This document shows positions 1 to 6,374 of a DNA stretch of 15,677 bases, one piece after another (the stretch's first letter is position 1; every line of letters starts with the position of its first letter). Below the pieces are notes generated by a model that saw only the letters and a program-made list of their open reading frames with translations, ran no database searches and was not told where the DNA came from. This stretch comes from Casp-actino8 sp945862545 (GTDB lineage: Bacteria > Actinomycetota > Acidimicrobiia > Acidimicrobiales > Ilumatobacteraceae): the NCBI GenBank assembly GCA_945862545.1, contig CAMAYS010000044.1, positions 1 to 15,677 of the forward strand, written 5' to 3'. Both the position numbers and the translations under genes were made by a program.

Positions 1-1368
1 CGGGTTGGTGAAGGTTGGCTACTTGAGACACGACGCTGGACTTTGTATGCATGGGGATTTCTCACTGTCGGAATCATTCTCGGCAGTTGGTGGAGTTACG
101 AAGTGCTGGGTTGGAGTGGAGTTTGGGCATGGGACCCAGTGGAGAATGCCAGTTTCTTGCCATGGCTGACGGGCACCGCATATCTGCATTCGGTTTTGGT
201 GCAAGAACGTCGCGGGATGTTGCGGGTGTGGAATCTTAGTTTGGTGATCGCCACATTTAGTTTGACGATTTTAGGAACCTTCCTGACTCGTTCGGGTGTG
301 ATCAACAGTGTTCATGCTTTTAGTGAGGGCAGCGTGGGTCCATGGTTGTTGGGTTTCTTCGCCGCAATCGTGATTGTGGCCATCATTTTGATTGGCCGCC
401 GTGGAGATGAACTGCGTTCACCGGGAGCGATTGATTCGCCGATCAGTCGCGAGGGTGCTTTCTTGGCAAATAATGTTGTCTTTAGTGCCTTTGCCTTTGT
501 TGTGCTTTTAGGAACCGTTTTCCCGCTCATTGTTGAAGCCGTCGATAACCGCCGTCTCGTTGTTGGGCAACCCTTTTTCAATCGCATGACGATGCCCTTG
601 GGTTTGACGCTCTTATTCTTGATGGCCGTAGCTCCAGTTTTGCCATGGCGTAAGGCGAGTCAAGAAGTTTTACGCGACCGACTTTTCTGGCCTGCATGGT
701 GTGGAGTTTTTAGTTTGGCAGTTGCTGTTTTTGTTGGTGCTGATGGGTGGGCCCCTTTGACAGCTTTTGCCATGGGCGGCTTTGCAAGTGGTGCGGCGTT
801 GCGCCAGATCGTTTTGGCAAGTCGTCGGCAAGGTTGGCGTGGAGTCGTGGGGCGCGCCAACGGTGGGATGGTGGTGCATATTGGAGTGATCATTATCGCT
901 GTGGCATTCACTGCTTCAAATTCGTATACCCGCACCCAAGAGTTTGTCATGAATGAGGGCGAGACAGTCACCTTCTCAGGTCACTCATTTACTTTTGAAG
1001 GTCTTTCTCTAGAGAGTGATGATGTCAAGACCAGTGTCAAGGCTGCTGTCCGCATTGATGGTGATCAGGTTTATAGCCCATCTCGGAGCAAGTATGTGAA
1101 GCAAGGTATGGACATTGGTACGCCGAGCGTGAAAAGTGGATTTGTGAATGATCTCTATCTCACACTCGAGGGAACAGTTCGTCCCGATGACACTCAGGCG
1201 CGGATCAAGATTTTTGTCAAGCCTCTGATCATGTGGCTGTGGATTGGTGGCGCATTGATGGCTATTGGCACTGTCTTGGCGGCCTTTCCAGGTAAGCGTC
1301 GACGCCCAACTGCGCCGGTGTCGGCAGGCCTTGAAGAATCTGTACAAGAAGTAGCCGATCATGTCTAA
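1..1368 (+). CDS. ccmF: Cytochrome c heme lyase subunit CcmF (5' truncated)
   Basis: CcmF is the multi-pass membrane protein that, with CcmH, attaches heme to apocytochrome c on the outer face of the membrane (System I). The frame is open from base 1, so the N-terminal part lies outside the window; 455 residues remain, against roughly 600-650 for the full family. Visible are the WWD heme-handling motif at residues 38-49 (WSGVWAWDPVEN) and three histidines in contexts that match the conserved CcmF heme-ligand positions: H63 (TAYLHS), H105 (NSVHAF) and H293 (VVHIGV). Many hydrophobic segments follow, then a periplasmic-type domain (about 310-400), a last membrane helix and a short charged tail. 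The stop overlaps the next start by 8 bases (ATGTCTAA), which indicates translational coupling within a ccm operon. The TTG at base 43 is internal, not a real start. The family call is secure; an NrfE-type specialised lyase is the only close alternative. Confidence 0.95.
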   Translation, partial: RVGEGWLLETRRWTLYAWGFLTVGIILGSWWSYEVLGWSGVWAWDPVENASFLPWLTGTAYLHSVLVQERRGMLRVWNLSLVIATFSLTILGTFLTRSGVINSVHAFSEGSVGPWLLGFFAAIVIVAIILIGRRGDELRSPGAIDSPISREGAFLANNVVFSAFAFVVLLGTVFPLIVEAVDNRRLVVGQPFFNRMTMPLGLTLLFLMAVAPVLPWRKASQEVLRDRLFWPAWCGVFSLAVAVFVGADGWAPLTAFAMGGFASGAALRQIVLASRRQGWRGVVGRANGGMVVHIGVIIIAVAFTASNSYTRTQEFVMNEGETVTFSGHSFTFEGLSLESDDVKTSVKAAVRIDGDQVYSPSRSKYVKQGMDIGTPSVKSGFVNDLYLTLEGTVRPDDTQARIKIFVKPLIMWLWIGGALMAIGTVLAAFPGKRRRPTAPVSAGLEESVQEVADHV

Positions 1369-1924
1369 AGACTCGTCGCGTCGTATCGCCCCGCTGATTT
1401 CTCTGGGGATTGCAGCGGTGATGACTTTATTTATCATTGTTTTGGTGATCTCGTCTCAACGCAATATTGAAACAGCGCAAACTCCGTTGTTGCTCAAGCC
1501 CGCACCGGAAATTATCAGCACTACTTATGACGATAAAAACTTTGTGCTGTCACATCGCAAGGGTTCGTGGGTCGTTCTGAACTTCTTCAATTCAACATGT
1601 GTGCCGTGCAAGCGCGAGCACAGCGAATTAGTGAAGTTTTATGAGAACCAAAAACTGCTCAACGGCACGGGTAGTGAGTTGTACACCATTGTCAACGACG
1701 ACGATGAGCAAGCGGTGCAAAGTTTCTTTGATGCACGCGGTGGTGGGTGGCCGATCATTCATGATGAGGATGCCAATATCGCAGTTGATTACGGCATTGC
1801 TAAGGTTCCCGAGACGTGGTTGATTAGTCCGACTGGTCTTGTTGTGCAGAGATTTACGGGTCAAGTGACGGCAGAACTCTTAGGCACCGCTATCGCCACC
1901 ATGAGCGGAGATAGCGGGCAGTGA
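1361..1924 (+). CDS. ccmG: CcmG/TlpA-like membrane-anchored thiol-disulfide oxidoreductase
   Basis: This 187-residue thioredoxin-fold protein is predicted to reduce the CxxCH cysteines of apocytochrome c (or CcmH) outside the membrane. Residues 11-31 form one hydrophobic helix that acts as a signal anchor. The active site is C80-V-P-C83 in the context NFFNSTCVPCKREH, the usual TlpA/ResA/DsbE arrangement at the end of the first core strand. The cis-proline region KVPETWLI lies near residue 150, followed by the expected strand (SPTGLVVQRFTG). Length matches CcmG/ResA proteins. It starts inside the 3' end of ccmF and its TGA overlaps the ATG of ccmH, so all three are probably translated together. 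The neighbours decide in favour of CcmG rather than a general TlpA; sequence alone would not separate CcmG from ResA. Confidence 0.9.
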   Translation: MSKDSSRRIAPLISLGIAAVMTLFIIVLVISSQRNIETAQTPLLLKPAPEIISTTYDDKNFVLSHRKGSWVVLNFFNSTCVPCKREHSELVKFYENQKLLNGTGSELYTIVNDDDEQAVQSFFDARGGGWPIIHDEDANIAVDYGIAKVPETWLISPTGLVVQRFTGQVTAELLGTAIATMSGDSGQ

Positions 1925-2403
1925 TGTCATCTCGCCTCAGTAAACTCAAGCGTTGGCCATCATGGTTTTTGATGTTCGTGTGCACGGGAGTCTTGATGTT
2001 CCTTGGCACCCAACGTGATTCTGGACCGTCAACTGCTCAAGAACGGATTGAGGCCATTTCTCAGCGACTGGCGTGTCCCACATGTGATGGGGAAAGTGTG
2101 TACGAGTCGCGCAGTCCAGGGTCTCAAGCTATTCGTCAAGAGATCACCCGTCAGGTCGCTGACGGAGTTCTCGCCGATGGTCAAATTGTTCGAATGATTG
2201 ACGACAGTTATGCCGCTGATCTGAAGTTGATTCCCAGCGCCACTGGTTTTGATGCCTTGATTTGGGTGCTTCCTGTGGCCGCTTTCGTGGTAGCCGTGGG
2301 CGGCTTAATCATTGTGTTTCGGCGATGGCGCCGTGAGGGTTCGCTAGTAGCGACGCAAGAAGATCAAATCCTTGTCACTCAAGCTCGTCAGGACAAAGAC
2401 TGA
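1924..2403 (+). CDS. ccmH: Cytochrome c maturation protein CcmH
   Basis: CcmH is the thiol-redox partner of CcmF; it holds or reduces apocytochrome c before heme attachment. The protein has an N-terminal hydrophobic segment (about 12-28), the family hallmark LACPTCDG with C51 and C54 (the family usually shows LRCxxCQ), a helical domain, and a second membrane helix at about 112-132 followed by a basic cytoplasmic tail. Length (159 residues) is normal for the CcmH/CycL form. I chose ATG at 1924 because it overlaps the upstream stop as TGATG, a typical coupling arrangement; GTG at 1921 would add one residue and cannot be excluded. The stop lies one base before the GTG of the next gene. Confidence 0.92.
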   Translation: MSSRLSKLKRWPSWFLMFVCTGVLMFLGTQRDSGPSTAQERIEAISQRLACPTCDGESVYESRSPGSQAIRQEITRQVADGVLADGQIVRMIDDSYAADLKLIPSATGFDALIWVLPVAAFVVAVGGLIIVFRRWRREGSLVATQEDQILVTQARQDKD

Positions 2404-2404
2404 G

Positions 2405-3151
2405 GTGCGGGAAAATCGGTTGGCTCAGTTGGAAGAGGAACGTGATTTCTTGCTCTCATCACTTTCAGATCTTGAGCACGAGTTCAGTGCTGGTGATATT
2501 GATGAGGGAGATTACCTTTCGCTGCGCGATTCGTATACCGCTCGGGCAGCAGCTCTGATTCGCGAGATAACGGCGGCTGGCGTGCCGCAAGCGACTGCTC
2601 GTATGAGTTGGAAGCCATTTGCATGGGGAATTTTGGTCGTGATCATTGCGCTCGCTGCTGGTGTCACGATTGCCCGCACGACAGGTGAGCGTCTGTCAGG
2701 TCAGGGGATGAACGGGCCGATTGAAGATGGAAGCGTGAGTTCACTGTTGGTGCAAGCTCGCTCTCAGGGTATGAGCAACATATCGACTGGTTTAGATTTG
2801 TATTCGCGTGTGTTAGCGATTGAGCCTCAAAACATTGAAGCTTTGACATATTTCGGTTGGCTCACAGTTTTGTCTTCTTCACAAGAAGACGATACGGCCG
2901 TTGCAGTTGATCGCTTGCAAAACGGTTTGCTACTTCTACGACAGGCAACGATCATTGATGATGGTTACCCAGATGCCCATTGTTTTCTCGGCATCACATT
3001 TTTTCGCTTTCTTGATGATGCCCAGGCTGCGCAACCCGAGATGCGCGCTTGTTTAGAAGCAAACCCGCCAGCAGCGGTGGCATCAATGGTGACAGGGTTA
3101 TCAGATCAAATTGATGCAGCGGTGACGGAGTCTTCGACTCTCAGTCCGTAA
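2405..3151 (+). CDS. CcmI-like membrane-anchored TPR protein
   Basis: This is probably the apocytochrome chaperone of the ccm operon. The N-terminus (residues 4-58) is a charged helical region with the LEEERDFLLSSL and GDIDEGDY patterns seen in actinobacterial proteins of this type; it may form a coiled coil. A single membrane helix follows at about 71-90. The C-terminal half (about 127-225) looks like two or three TPR units (LDLYSRVLAIEPQNIEALTYFGWL, then LRQATIIDDGYPDAHCFLGITFF), as in CcmI/CycH C-terminal domains that bind the end of apocytochrome c. The topology differs from proteobacterial CcmI, which starts with a membrane helix, so orthology is inferred from position. I chose GTG at 2405, directly after the ccmH stop; a TTG at 2372 would overlap ccmH by 32 bases. 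The stop is 8 bases from the facing sixA-like stop. Confidence 0.75.
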   Translation: MRENRLAQLEEERDFLLSSLSDLEHEFSAGDIDEGDYLSLRDSYTARAAALIREITAAGVPQATARMSWKPFAWGILVVIIALAAGVTIARTTGERLSGQGMNGPIEDGSVSSLLVQARSQGMSNISTGLDLYSRVLAIEPQNIEALTYFGWLTVLSSSQEDDTAVAVDRLQNGLLLLRQATIIDDGYPDAHCFLGITFFRFLDDAQAAQPEMRACLEANPPAAVASMVTGLSDQIDAAVTESSTLSP

Positions 3152-3159
3152 TTAAATCA

Positions 3160-3648
3160 TTAGTCGGTGTCAGGAGGAGGCCACGCCGCGGCTCGGGTGA
3201 TCTCGCCATTTTCACGCTCTAAGGCCCACACTGTGCCTTTTCGCCAGTCAGGATCTCCGATGATTTCAGCGCCTCGACGCCGCAGGGCCGCCATCACATC
3301 GGGGATCACATCACCATGACTACACAAGACTGATCCGTGAGGAAGTGACGATATGAGTTCGAGAGCACCCTCGCGGTCATAACCCTCAGCGAGACATTTT
3401 TCGGTCTGGATGACAGCGTGGCGCTCGGCTGCTAGAGGTTCGAGAGTTTGAATACACCTGATGTATGGACTTGAGAGCAAAAGAGCGTCGGGGAGTTTGA
3501 CGATGAGTTGACTCAGGCGCTCACAGATAGCCACTGCCTGACGGCGACCCTTTCCGCTGAGGGGACGCAGGGTGTCATCTCCGTCGTAGCCTGCTCGGTC
3601 ACCCGCCTTGGCGTGACGAACAAGGTAAATGGTGCAGACCTTAGTCAT
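3160..3648 (-). CDS. sixA: SixA-type phosphohistidine phosphatase (histidine phosphatase superfamily)
   Basis: The protein is a small histidine phosphatase (162 residues, the usual SixA length). The catalytic motif is R11-H12 in YLVRHAKAGDR, the RHAK form typical of SixA; R64 lies in SSPYIRCIQTL and the second catalytic histidine is H111 in LCSHGDVIPDV. It is predicted to be cytosolic and to remove phosphate from phosphohistidine; the substrate is not visible from the sequence. Its ATG is preceded by TAGTTT six bases upstream with no Shine-Dalgarno, so its mRNA is probably leaderless. It is divergent from the sulfite-oxidase-like gene at 3723 and convergent with the ccm operon. No histidine kinase is adjacent; the nearest is pdtaS, about 3 kb away, and a link to it would be speculation. 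Confidence 0.85.
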   Translation of the reverse strand: MTKVCTIYLVRHAKAGDRAGYDGDDTLRPLSGKGRRQAVAICERLSQLIVKLPDALLLSSPYIRCIQTLEPLAAERHAVIQTEKCLAEGYDREGALELISSLPHGSVLCSHGDVIPDVMAALRRRGAEIIGDPDWRKGTVWALERENGEITRAAAWPPPDTD

Positions 3649-3654
3649 GAGATC

Positions 3655-3660
3655 AAACTA
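3655..3660 (-). promoter_or_regulatory. Leaderless -10 element of the sixA-like gene
   Basis: On the minus strand TAGTTT (fits TAnnnT) lies exactly six bases before the ATG at 3648, which places the expected transcription start on the start codon. There is no purine-rich Shine-Dalgarno in between (GATCTC). I see no convincing -35 element. Confidence 0.5.
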
Positions 3661-3687
3661 CAGGTAAAAATGAGGTGCTCTCCAGCG

Positions 3688-3698
3688 GTGTTGAACAC
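3688..3698. promoter_or_regulatory. Palindrome between two divergent promoters (possible operator)
   Basis: GTGTTGAACAC is a perfect inverted repeat with 5-base arms around a central G. It sits in the 74-base region between the sixA-like and sulfite-oxidase-like genes, centred about 30 bases upstream of the likely start of the latter. That is a normal place for a regulator to bind, but the arms are short and chance is possible. Confidence 0.3.
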
Positions 3699-3710
3699 TG
3701 CAAATGACGA

Positions 3711-3716
3711 CAAACT
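3711..3716 (+). promoter_or_regulatory. Leaderless -10-like element of the sulfite-oxidase-like gene
   Basis: CAAACT keeps the key A at position 2 and T at position 6 of TATAAT and lies exactly six bases before the ATG at 3723. The spacer GTAGGT contains AGG too close to the ATG to serve as a normal ribosome binding site. It is weaker than the other elements of this type in the window. Confidence 0.4.
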
Positions 3717-3722
3717 GTAGGT

Positions 3723-4334
3723 ATGAGCTTTTTCGAACGTAACCGGCAAGGCATTTCGGCGCGTGGGCTTGATGCCTCACGATTGCCACCTGGACAATAC
3801 TTGACGGATCGTTTTCCTGTTCTTCATGTCGGTGAAATCCCTGATTATCAACCTGGACAGTGGAGTCTGGATATTTTCGGTCTCGTTGATAAGCCGTTTA
3901 CTCTGACTCTCGATGAATTGAAGGCACTACCGAGCGTGTCACTGACTTTTGATATTCATTGTGTGACTAAGTGGAGCAAGTTTGATACCACATGGCAGGG
4001 TGTTCGAGTTAAAGATTTACTGGCACTCGCTGGTGTGCAGAGTGATGCAACCCATGTCATGGAACATGCCGAATTCGGTTATACGACCAACGTCCCTTTG
4101 GCAGACATCACCACTGATGAGGCTCTCGTTGCCTACGCATTTGAAGGTGAAGAGATCACTGCTGAGCATGGTGGCCCAGTGCGGATTGTCATTCCGCATT
4201 TGTACTTTTGGAAGAGCGCCAAATGGTTGCGCGGTATTGAACTGATTCCTCAAGATGCACCAGGGTTTTGGGAGCGCAATGGCTACCACATGTACGCCGA
4301 TCCGTTTAAGGAACAGCGTTTCTGGAACGACTAG
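3723..4334 (+). CDS. Cytosolic sulfite-oxidase-like molybdopterin oxidoreductase
   Basis: This 203-residue protein consists of a single oxidoreductase molybdopterin-binding domain (SUOX/MsrP fold). The likely molybdenum-ligand cysteine is C80 in LTFDIHCVTKWSKFD, preceded by a typical strand region (WSLDIFGLVDKPFTLTLDEL). HGGPVRIVIPHLYFWKSAKW at 149-168 is the cofactor-binding stretch of the YuiH-like 'sulfite oxidase-like oxidoreductase' group. There is no Tat or Sec signal, no heme domain and no dimerisation domain, so it differs from periplasmic MsrP (YedY) and from true sulfite oxidases. The electron partner and substrate are unknown. The start has no Shine-Dalgarno and is probably leaderless. 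It ends only 3 bases from the facing mrp stop. Confidence 0.88.
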   Translation: MSFFERNRQGISARGLDASRLPPGQYLTDRFPVLHVGEIPDYQPGQWSLDIFGLVDKPFTLTLDELKALPSVSLTFDIHCVTKWSKFDTTWQGVRVKDLLALAGVQSDATHVMEHAEFGYTTNVPLADITTDEALVAYAFEGEEITAEHGGPVRIVIPHLYFWKSAKWLRGIELIPQDAPGFWERNGYHMYADPFKEQRFWND

Positions 4335-4337
4335 TTT

Positions 4338-5483
4338 TTAACCGTTGATTTTCAGAAACTTGCTGAACTTCTTACGAGGCTTATTATCGGCTGCAATTTT
4401 TCGCGCGATGTCGTGGAAGATCAGACCAGATTCGCTGTCGGGGTCAATGGCCGCAATGGGTCGGCCATCATCGCCACCTTCGCGCAGTGCTTGTACGAAG
4501 GGCAACTGCCCGAGAAGTGGAACACCGAGTTCGGTGGCTAGCTCTTGGCCACCACCACTACCGAATAACTCATAGCGTTTGCCATCATCGCCAGTAAACC
4601 AAGACATATTTTCAATGATGCCCTTGACTGGCAAACCGACTTTGACAGCCATAGCTGCCGATAAGCGCGCAACTTTTTGTGCGGCCTGTTGTGGAGTGGT
4701 GACAACGTATACCTCACCCTTTGGCAGGTATTGGCTGAGGCTGAGAGCGATATCGCCAGTACCTGGTGGCATATCAATCAGCAAAAAGTCTGGTTCATCC
4801 CAATAGACGTCGGTCAAGAACTGCTCAAGCGCTTTGTGCAACATCGGCCCACGCCAGACAACTGCTTGACCTTCGGGGACGAAGTAACCAATGGAGATAC
4901 AACGCACTCCATATGACTCCGAAGGAAGCAACATGCGGTCAATGGCAACAGGATCAGCATTGGCGCCCAACATGCGCGGAATCGAATAGCCATAAATGTC
5001 AGCATCTAAAACACCGACCGAGTGTCCTTGAGCGGCAAGCGCGACGGCGAGGTTGGTCGTGACGCTGCTCTTTCCAACTCCACCTTTGCCAGAAGAAATG
5101 AGTAGCGGGCGAGTTTTGTTATCTGGATTCGCAAATGGGATTGCGCGACCTTCGGCGTGACCATGGGCTTGACCTTGTCCCGCAGTTGCACCTGGGTCAC
5201 CGTGCAATTTGAGGCGCAGTTCTCCGCGCTCTTCATCGGTCATCACGGTGAACTCGAGGTCGACGCTGGCAACGCCTGGGAGGGGAGTGACGGCACCCTT
5301 AACGCGGTTGGTGATCTCATTGCGCAAAGGACATCCAGCAACAGTGAGGGCTATCAGAATGGAAACGACACCGCCATTGATCTGCACATCGCGCAGCATG
5401 CCGATGTCCACAATGGAACGGTGGAGTTCTGGATCTTCAACCGGTCGCAGGGCTTCAACGACCTGCTCATGGGTAACTGACAT
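4338..5483 (-). CDS. mrp: Mrp/ApbC-family Fe-S cluster carrier ATPase with N-terminal MIP18 domain
   Basis: Mrp proteins are P-loop NTPases that carry or insert iron-sulfur clusters. Residues 5-80 form a MIP18/DUF59 domain (VEDPELHRSIVDIGML, conserved C51 in TVAGCPL), then a short His/Gly linker (GQGQAHGHAEG) and the NTPase domain with the deviant Walker A SGKGGVGKS at 131-139, the switch region VLDADIYGYSIPRML and Walker B LLIDMPPGTGD. Oddly, the CxxC expected after ENMS, where Salmonella-type ApbC binds its bridging cluster, is absent; the segment reads ENMSWFTGDDGKRYELFG. I believe this is common in actinobacterial Mrp proteins, so cluster binding cannot be assumed. I chose ATG 5483 (381 residues) because it has GGGAG eight bases upstream; ATG 5504 would add seven residues, and a longer frame to 5573 overlaps the divergent promoter. 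The divergent neighbour is a SufR-like regulator. Confidence 0.93.
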   Translation of the reverse strand: MSVTHEQVVEALRPVEDPELHRSIVDIGMLRDVQINGGVVSILIALTVAGCPLRNEITNRVKGAVTPLPGVASVDLEFTVMTDEERGELRLKLHGDPGATAGQGQAHGHAEGRAIPFANPDNKTRPLLISSGKGGVGKSSVTTNLAVALAAQGHSVGVLDADIYGYSIPRMLGANADPVAIDRMLLPSESYGVRCISIGYFVPEGQAVVWRGPMLHKALEQFLTDVYWDEPDFLLIDMPPGTGDIALSLSQYLPKGEVYVVTTPQQAAQKVARLSAAMAVKVGLPVKGIIENMSWFTGDDGKRYELFGSGGGQELATELGVPLLGQLPFVQALREGGDDGRPIAAIDPDSESGLIFHDIARKIAADNKPRKKFSKFLKING

Positions 5484-5491
5484 GGGTGGGA

Positions 5492-5496
5492 CTCCC
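5492..5496 (-). promoter_or_regulatory. Shine-Dalgarno site that fixes the mrp start
   Basis: On the minus strand GGGAG lies eight bases before the ATG at 5483. It favours MSVTHEQ as the N-terminus and contrasts with the leaderless start of the divergent regulator. It partly lies in a small dyad (GGGA/TCCC). Confidence 0.55.
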
Positions 5497-5525
5497 GACT
5501 TCATAATTTGCACTACGGCGATAGG

Positions 5526-5531
5526 TATAAT
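5526..5531 (+). promoter_or_regulatory. Perfect TATAAT -10 of the SufR-like gene, leaderless start
   Basis: TATAAT matches the consensus in all six positions and lies exactly six bases before the ATG at 5538, so transcription should begin on the start codon. There is no Shine-Dalgarno. The overlapping minus-strand TATTAT (5527-5532) could serve mrp, giving overlapping divergent promoters. No clear -35 hexamer is seen at 16-18 bases. Confidence 0.65.
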
Positions 5532-5537
5532 AACCGT

Positions 5538-6290
5538 ATGTCTGCGACCCGCCCCCTTTCTGGTTCTGGTCACGGGTCACCATCGACGGCGACTGGTGGA
5601 TTCGCGGCTTCTGTGACGGCGATTACCAATGCTTTTGGGGACCCTACTCGCCGTGCGATCTACCTTTTTGTACGCGGTATCGACGAGGGTGTCACAGCCG
5701 CCGAGGTTGCATCTGAGTTTGACCTCCATCCCAATGTGGCGCGACACCATTTAGACAAATTGGCAGCCGGCAGTTATGTTGACGTGGCTGTCGTTCGTCC
5801 GAGTGGCGGCGGGGCGGGGCGGCCGTCTAAGCGCTATTCGGCGGCGGCAGAGTTACCGATGGGCGAGTTCCCTGTGCGCAGTGACGACCTAGTTTTAAGC
5901 CTTTTGGGAAAGACCTTGGCGATGCTGCCTGCTGCACAGGCCGAGATCATCGCCGAAGAGGTCGGTCAAGAATATGGACGGGCGATGGCAGCAGCACTCA
6001 CGGATACCGATTTGGCTGCTGGGCAAACGAGTTTACGCTCAGCGATGCAGGCCGTAGCCGACGCCCTCACCGCCCACGGGTTCGCAGCTCACACCGAGAA
6101 GCGCAATAACCAATTGCAAATCATAAATAATCACTGCCCATTTGGCGATGTGGCTATTGAGCATCCAGTGATTTGCGCTGTTGATCGAGGCATGGTCAAA
6201 GGTATGTTGAGCGCCTTGTACGGTGACGCCGATGTCTCAACCATGGAATCTTTGCCGATGGGTAGCACTTTTTGCGCTACTGCGGTCTGA
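5538..6290 (+). CDS. SufR-like winged-helix transcriptional regulator with C-terminal cysteines
   Basis: This 250-residue protein has an ArsR/DeoR-type winged helix at about 25-100: ITNAFGDPTRRAIYLFV, then VTAAEVASEFDLHPNVARHHLDKL (recognition helix about 64-75) and a glycine-rich wing GGGAGRPSKRY. The C-terminal half matches the sensor part of SufR-type regulators: NNHCPFGDVAIEHPVIC gives C200-x12-C213, the spacing of the first two SufR cysteines, and C246 lies near the C-terminus; the third of the four cyanobacterial SufR cysteines is missing. It probably binds an Fe-S cluster and controls Fe-S or redox genes; its divergent neighbour is the Fe-S carrier gene mrp. ATG 5538 was chosen because a perfect TATAAT lies six bases upstream; a TTG at 5508 would put the promoter inside the gene. 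Another metal- or redox-sensing regulator remains possible. Confidence 0.8.
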   Translation: MSATRPLSGSGHGSPSTATGGFAASVTAITNAFGDPTRRAIYLFVRGIDEGVTAAEVASEFDLHPNVARHHLDKLAAGSYVDVAVVRPSGGGAGRPSKRYSAAAELPMGEFPVRSDDLVLSLLGKTLAMLPAAQAEIIAEEVGQEYGRAMAAALTDTDLAAGQTSLRSAMQAVADALTAHGFAAHTEKRNNQLQIINNHCPFGDVAIEHPVICAVDRGMVKGMLSALYGDADVSTMESLPMGSTFCATAV

Positions 6291-6328
6291 GTTCACGCTC
6301 TCCTAGGCGATAGCGTCAGAACAAGAAA

Positions 6329-6351
6329 GCGAGCAGGAAATTCCTGCTCGC
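6329..6351. other. Near-perfect 23-base palindrome / hairpin
   Basis: GCGAGCAGGAA and TTCCTGCTCGC are perfect 11-base arms around a single A; as RNA this folds into 9 base pairs with an AAATT loop. It lies between the SufR-like stop (6290) and the DUF3107 ribosome binding site (6364). No T-run follows it on the plus strand; read on the minus strand it is followed by TTTCTTGTTC, more like an intrinsic terminator. It could end the regulator transcript, end antisense transcription, or act as an operator or mRNA-stability element. Confidence 0.55.
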
Positions 6352-6363
6352 AGTGCTAACACC

Positions 6364-6368
6364 GGAGG
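6364..6368 (+). promoter_or_regulatory. Strong Shine-Dalgarno (GGAGG) for DUF3107
   Basis: GGAGG lies six bases before the GTG at 6375 and decides that start. It is the strongest ribosome binding site on the plus strand of the window. Confidence 0.8.
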
Positions 6369-6374
6369 CAAGTC

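Noticed and set aside
1009..1437. 142-residue open frame on the minus strand under ccmF and ccmG
   Set aside because: It lies antisense to two clear genes, has no recognisable motif and a composition typical of a shadow frame.
4317..4339. Intrinsic terminator after the sulfite-oxidase-like gene (CGTT-TCTGG-AACG, then TTTTT)
   Set aside because: The stem is only four pairs and five bases away from the T-run; too weak to call.
5209..5616. 135-residue plus-strand frame across the mrp N-terminus and the divergent promoter
   Set aside because: It overlaps mrp antisense and the SufR-like gene in another frame, and is Arg/Ser/Thr-rich without any domain.
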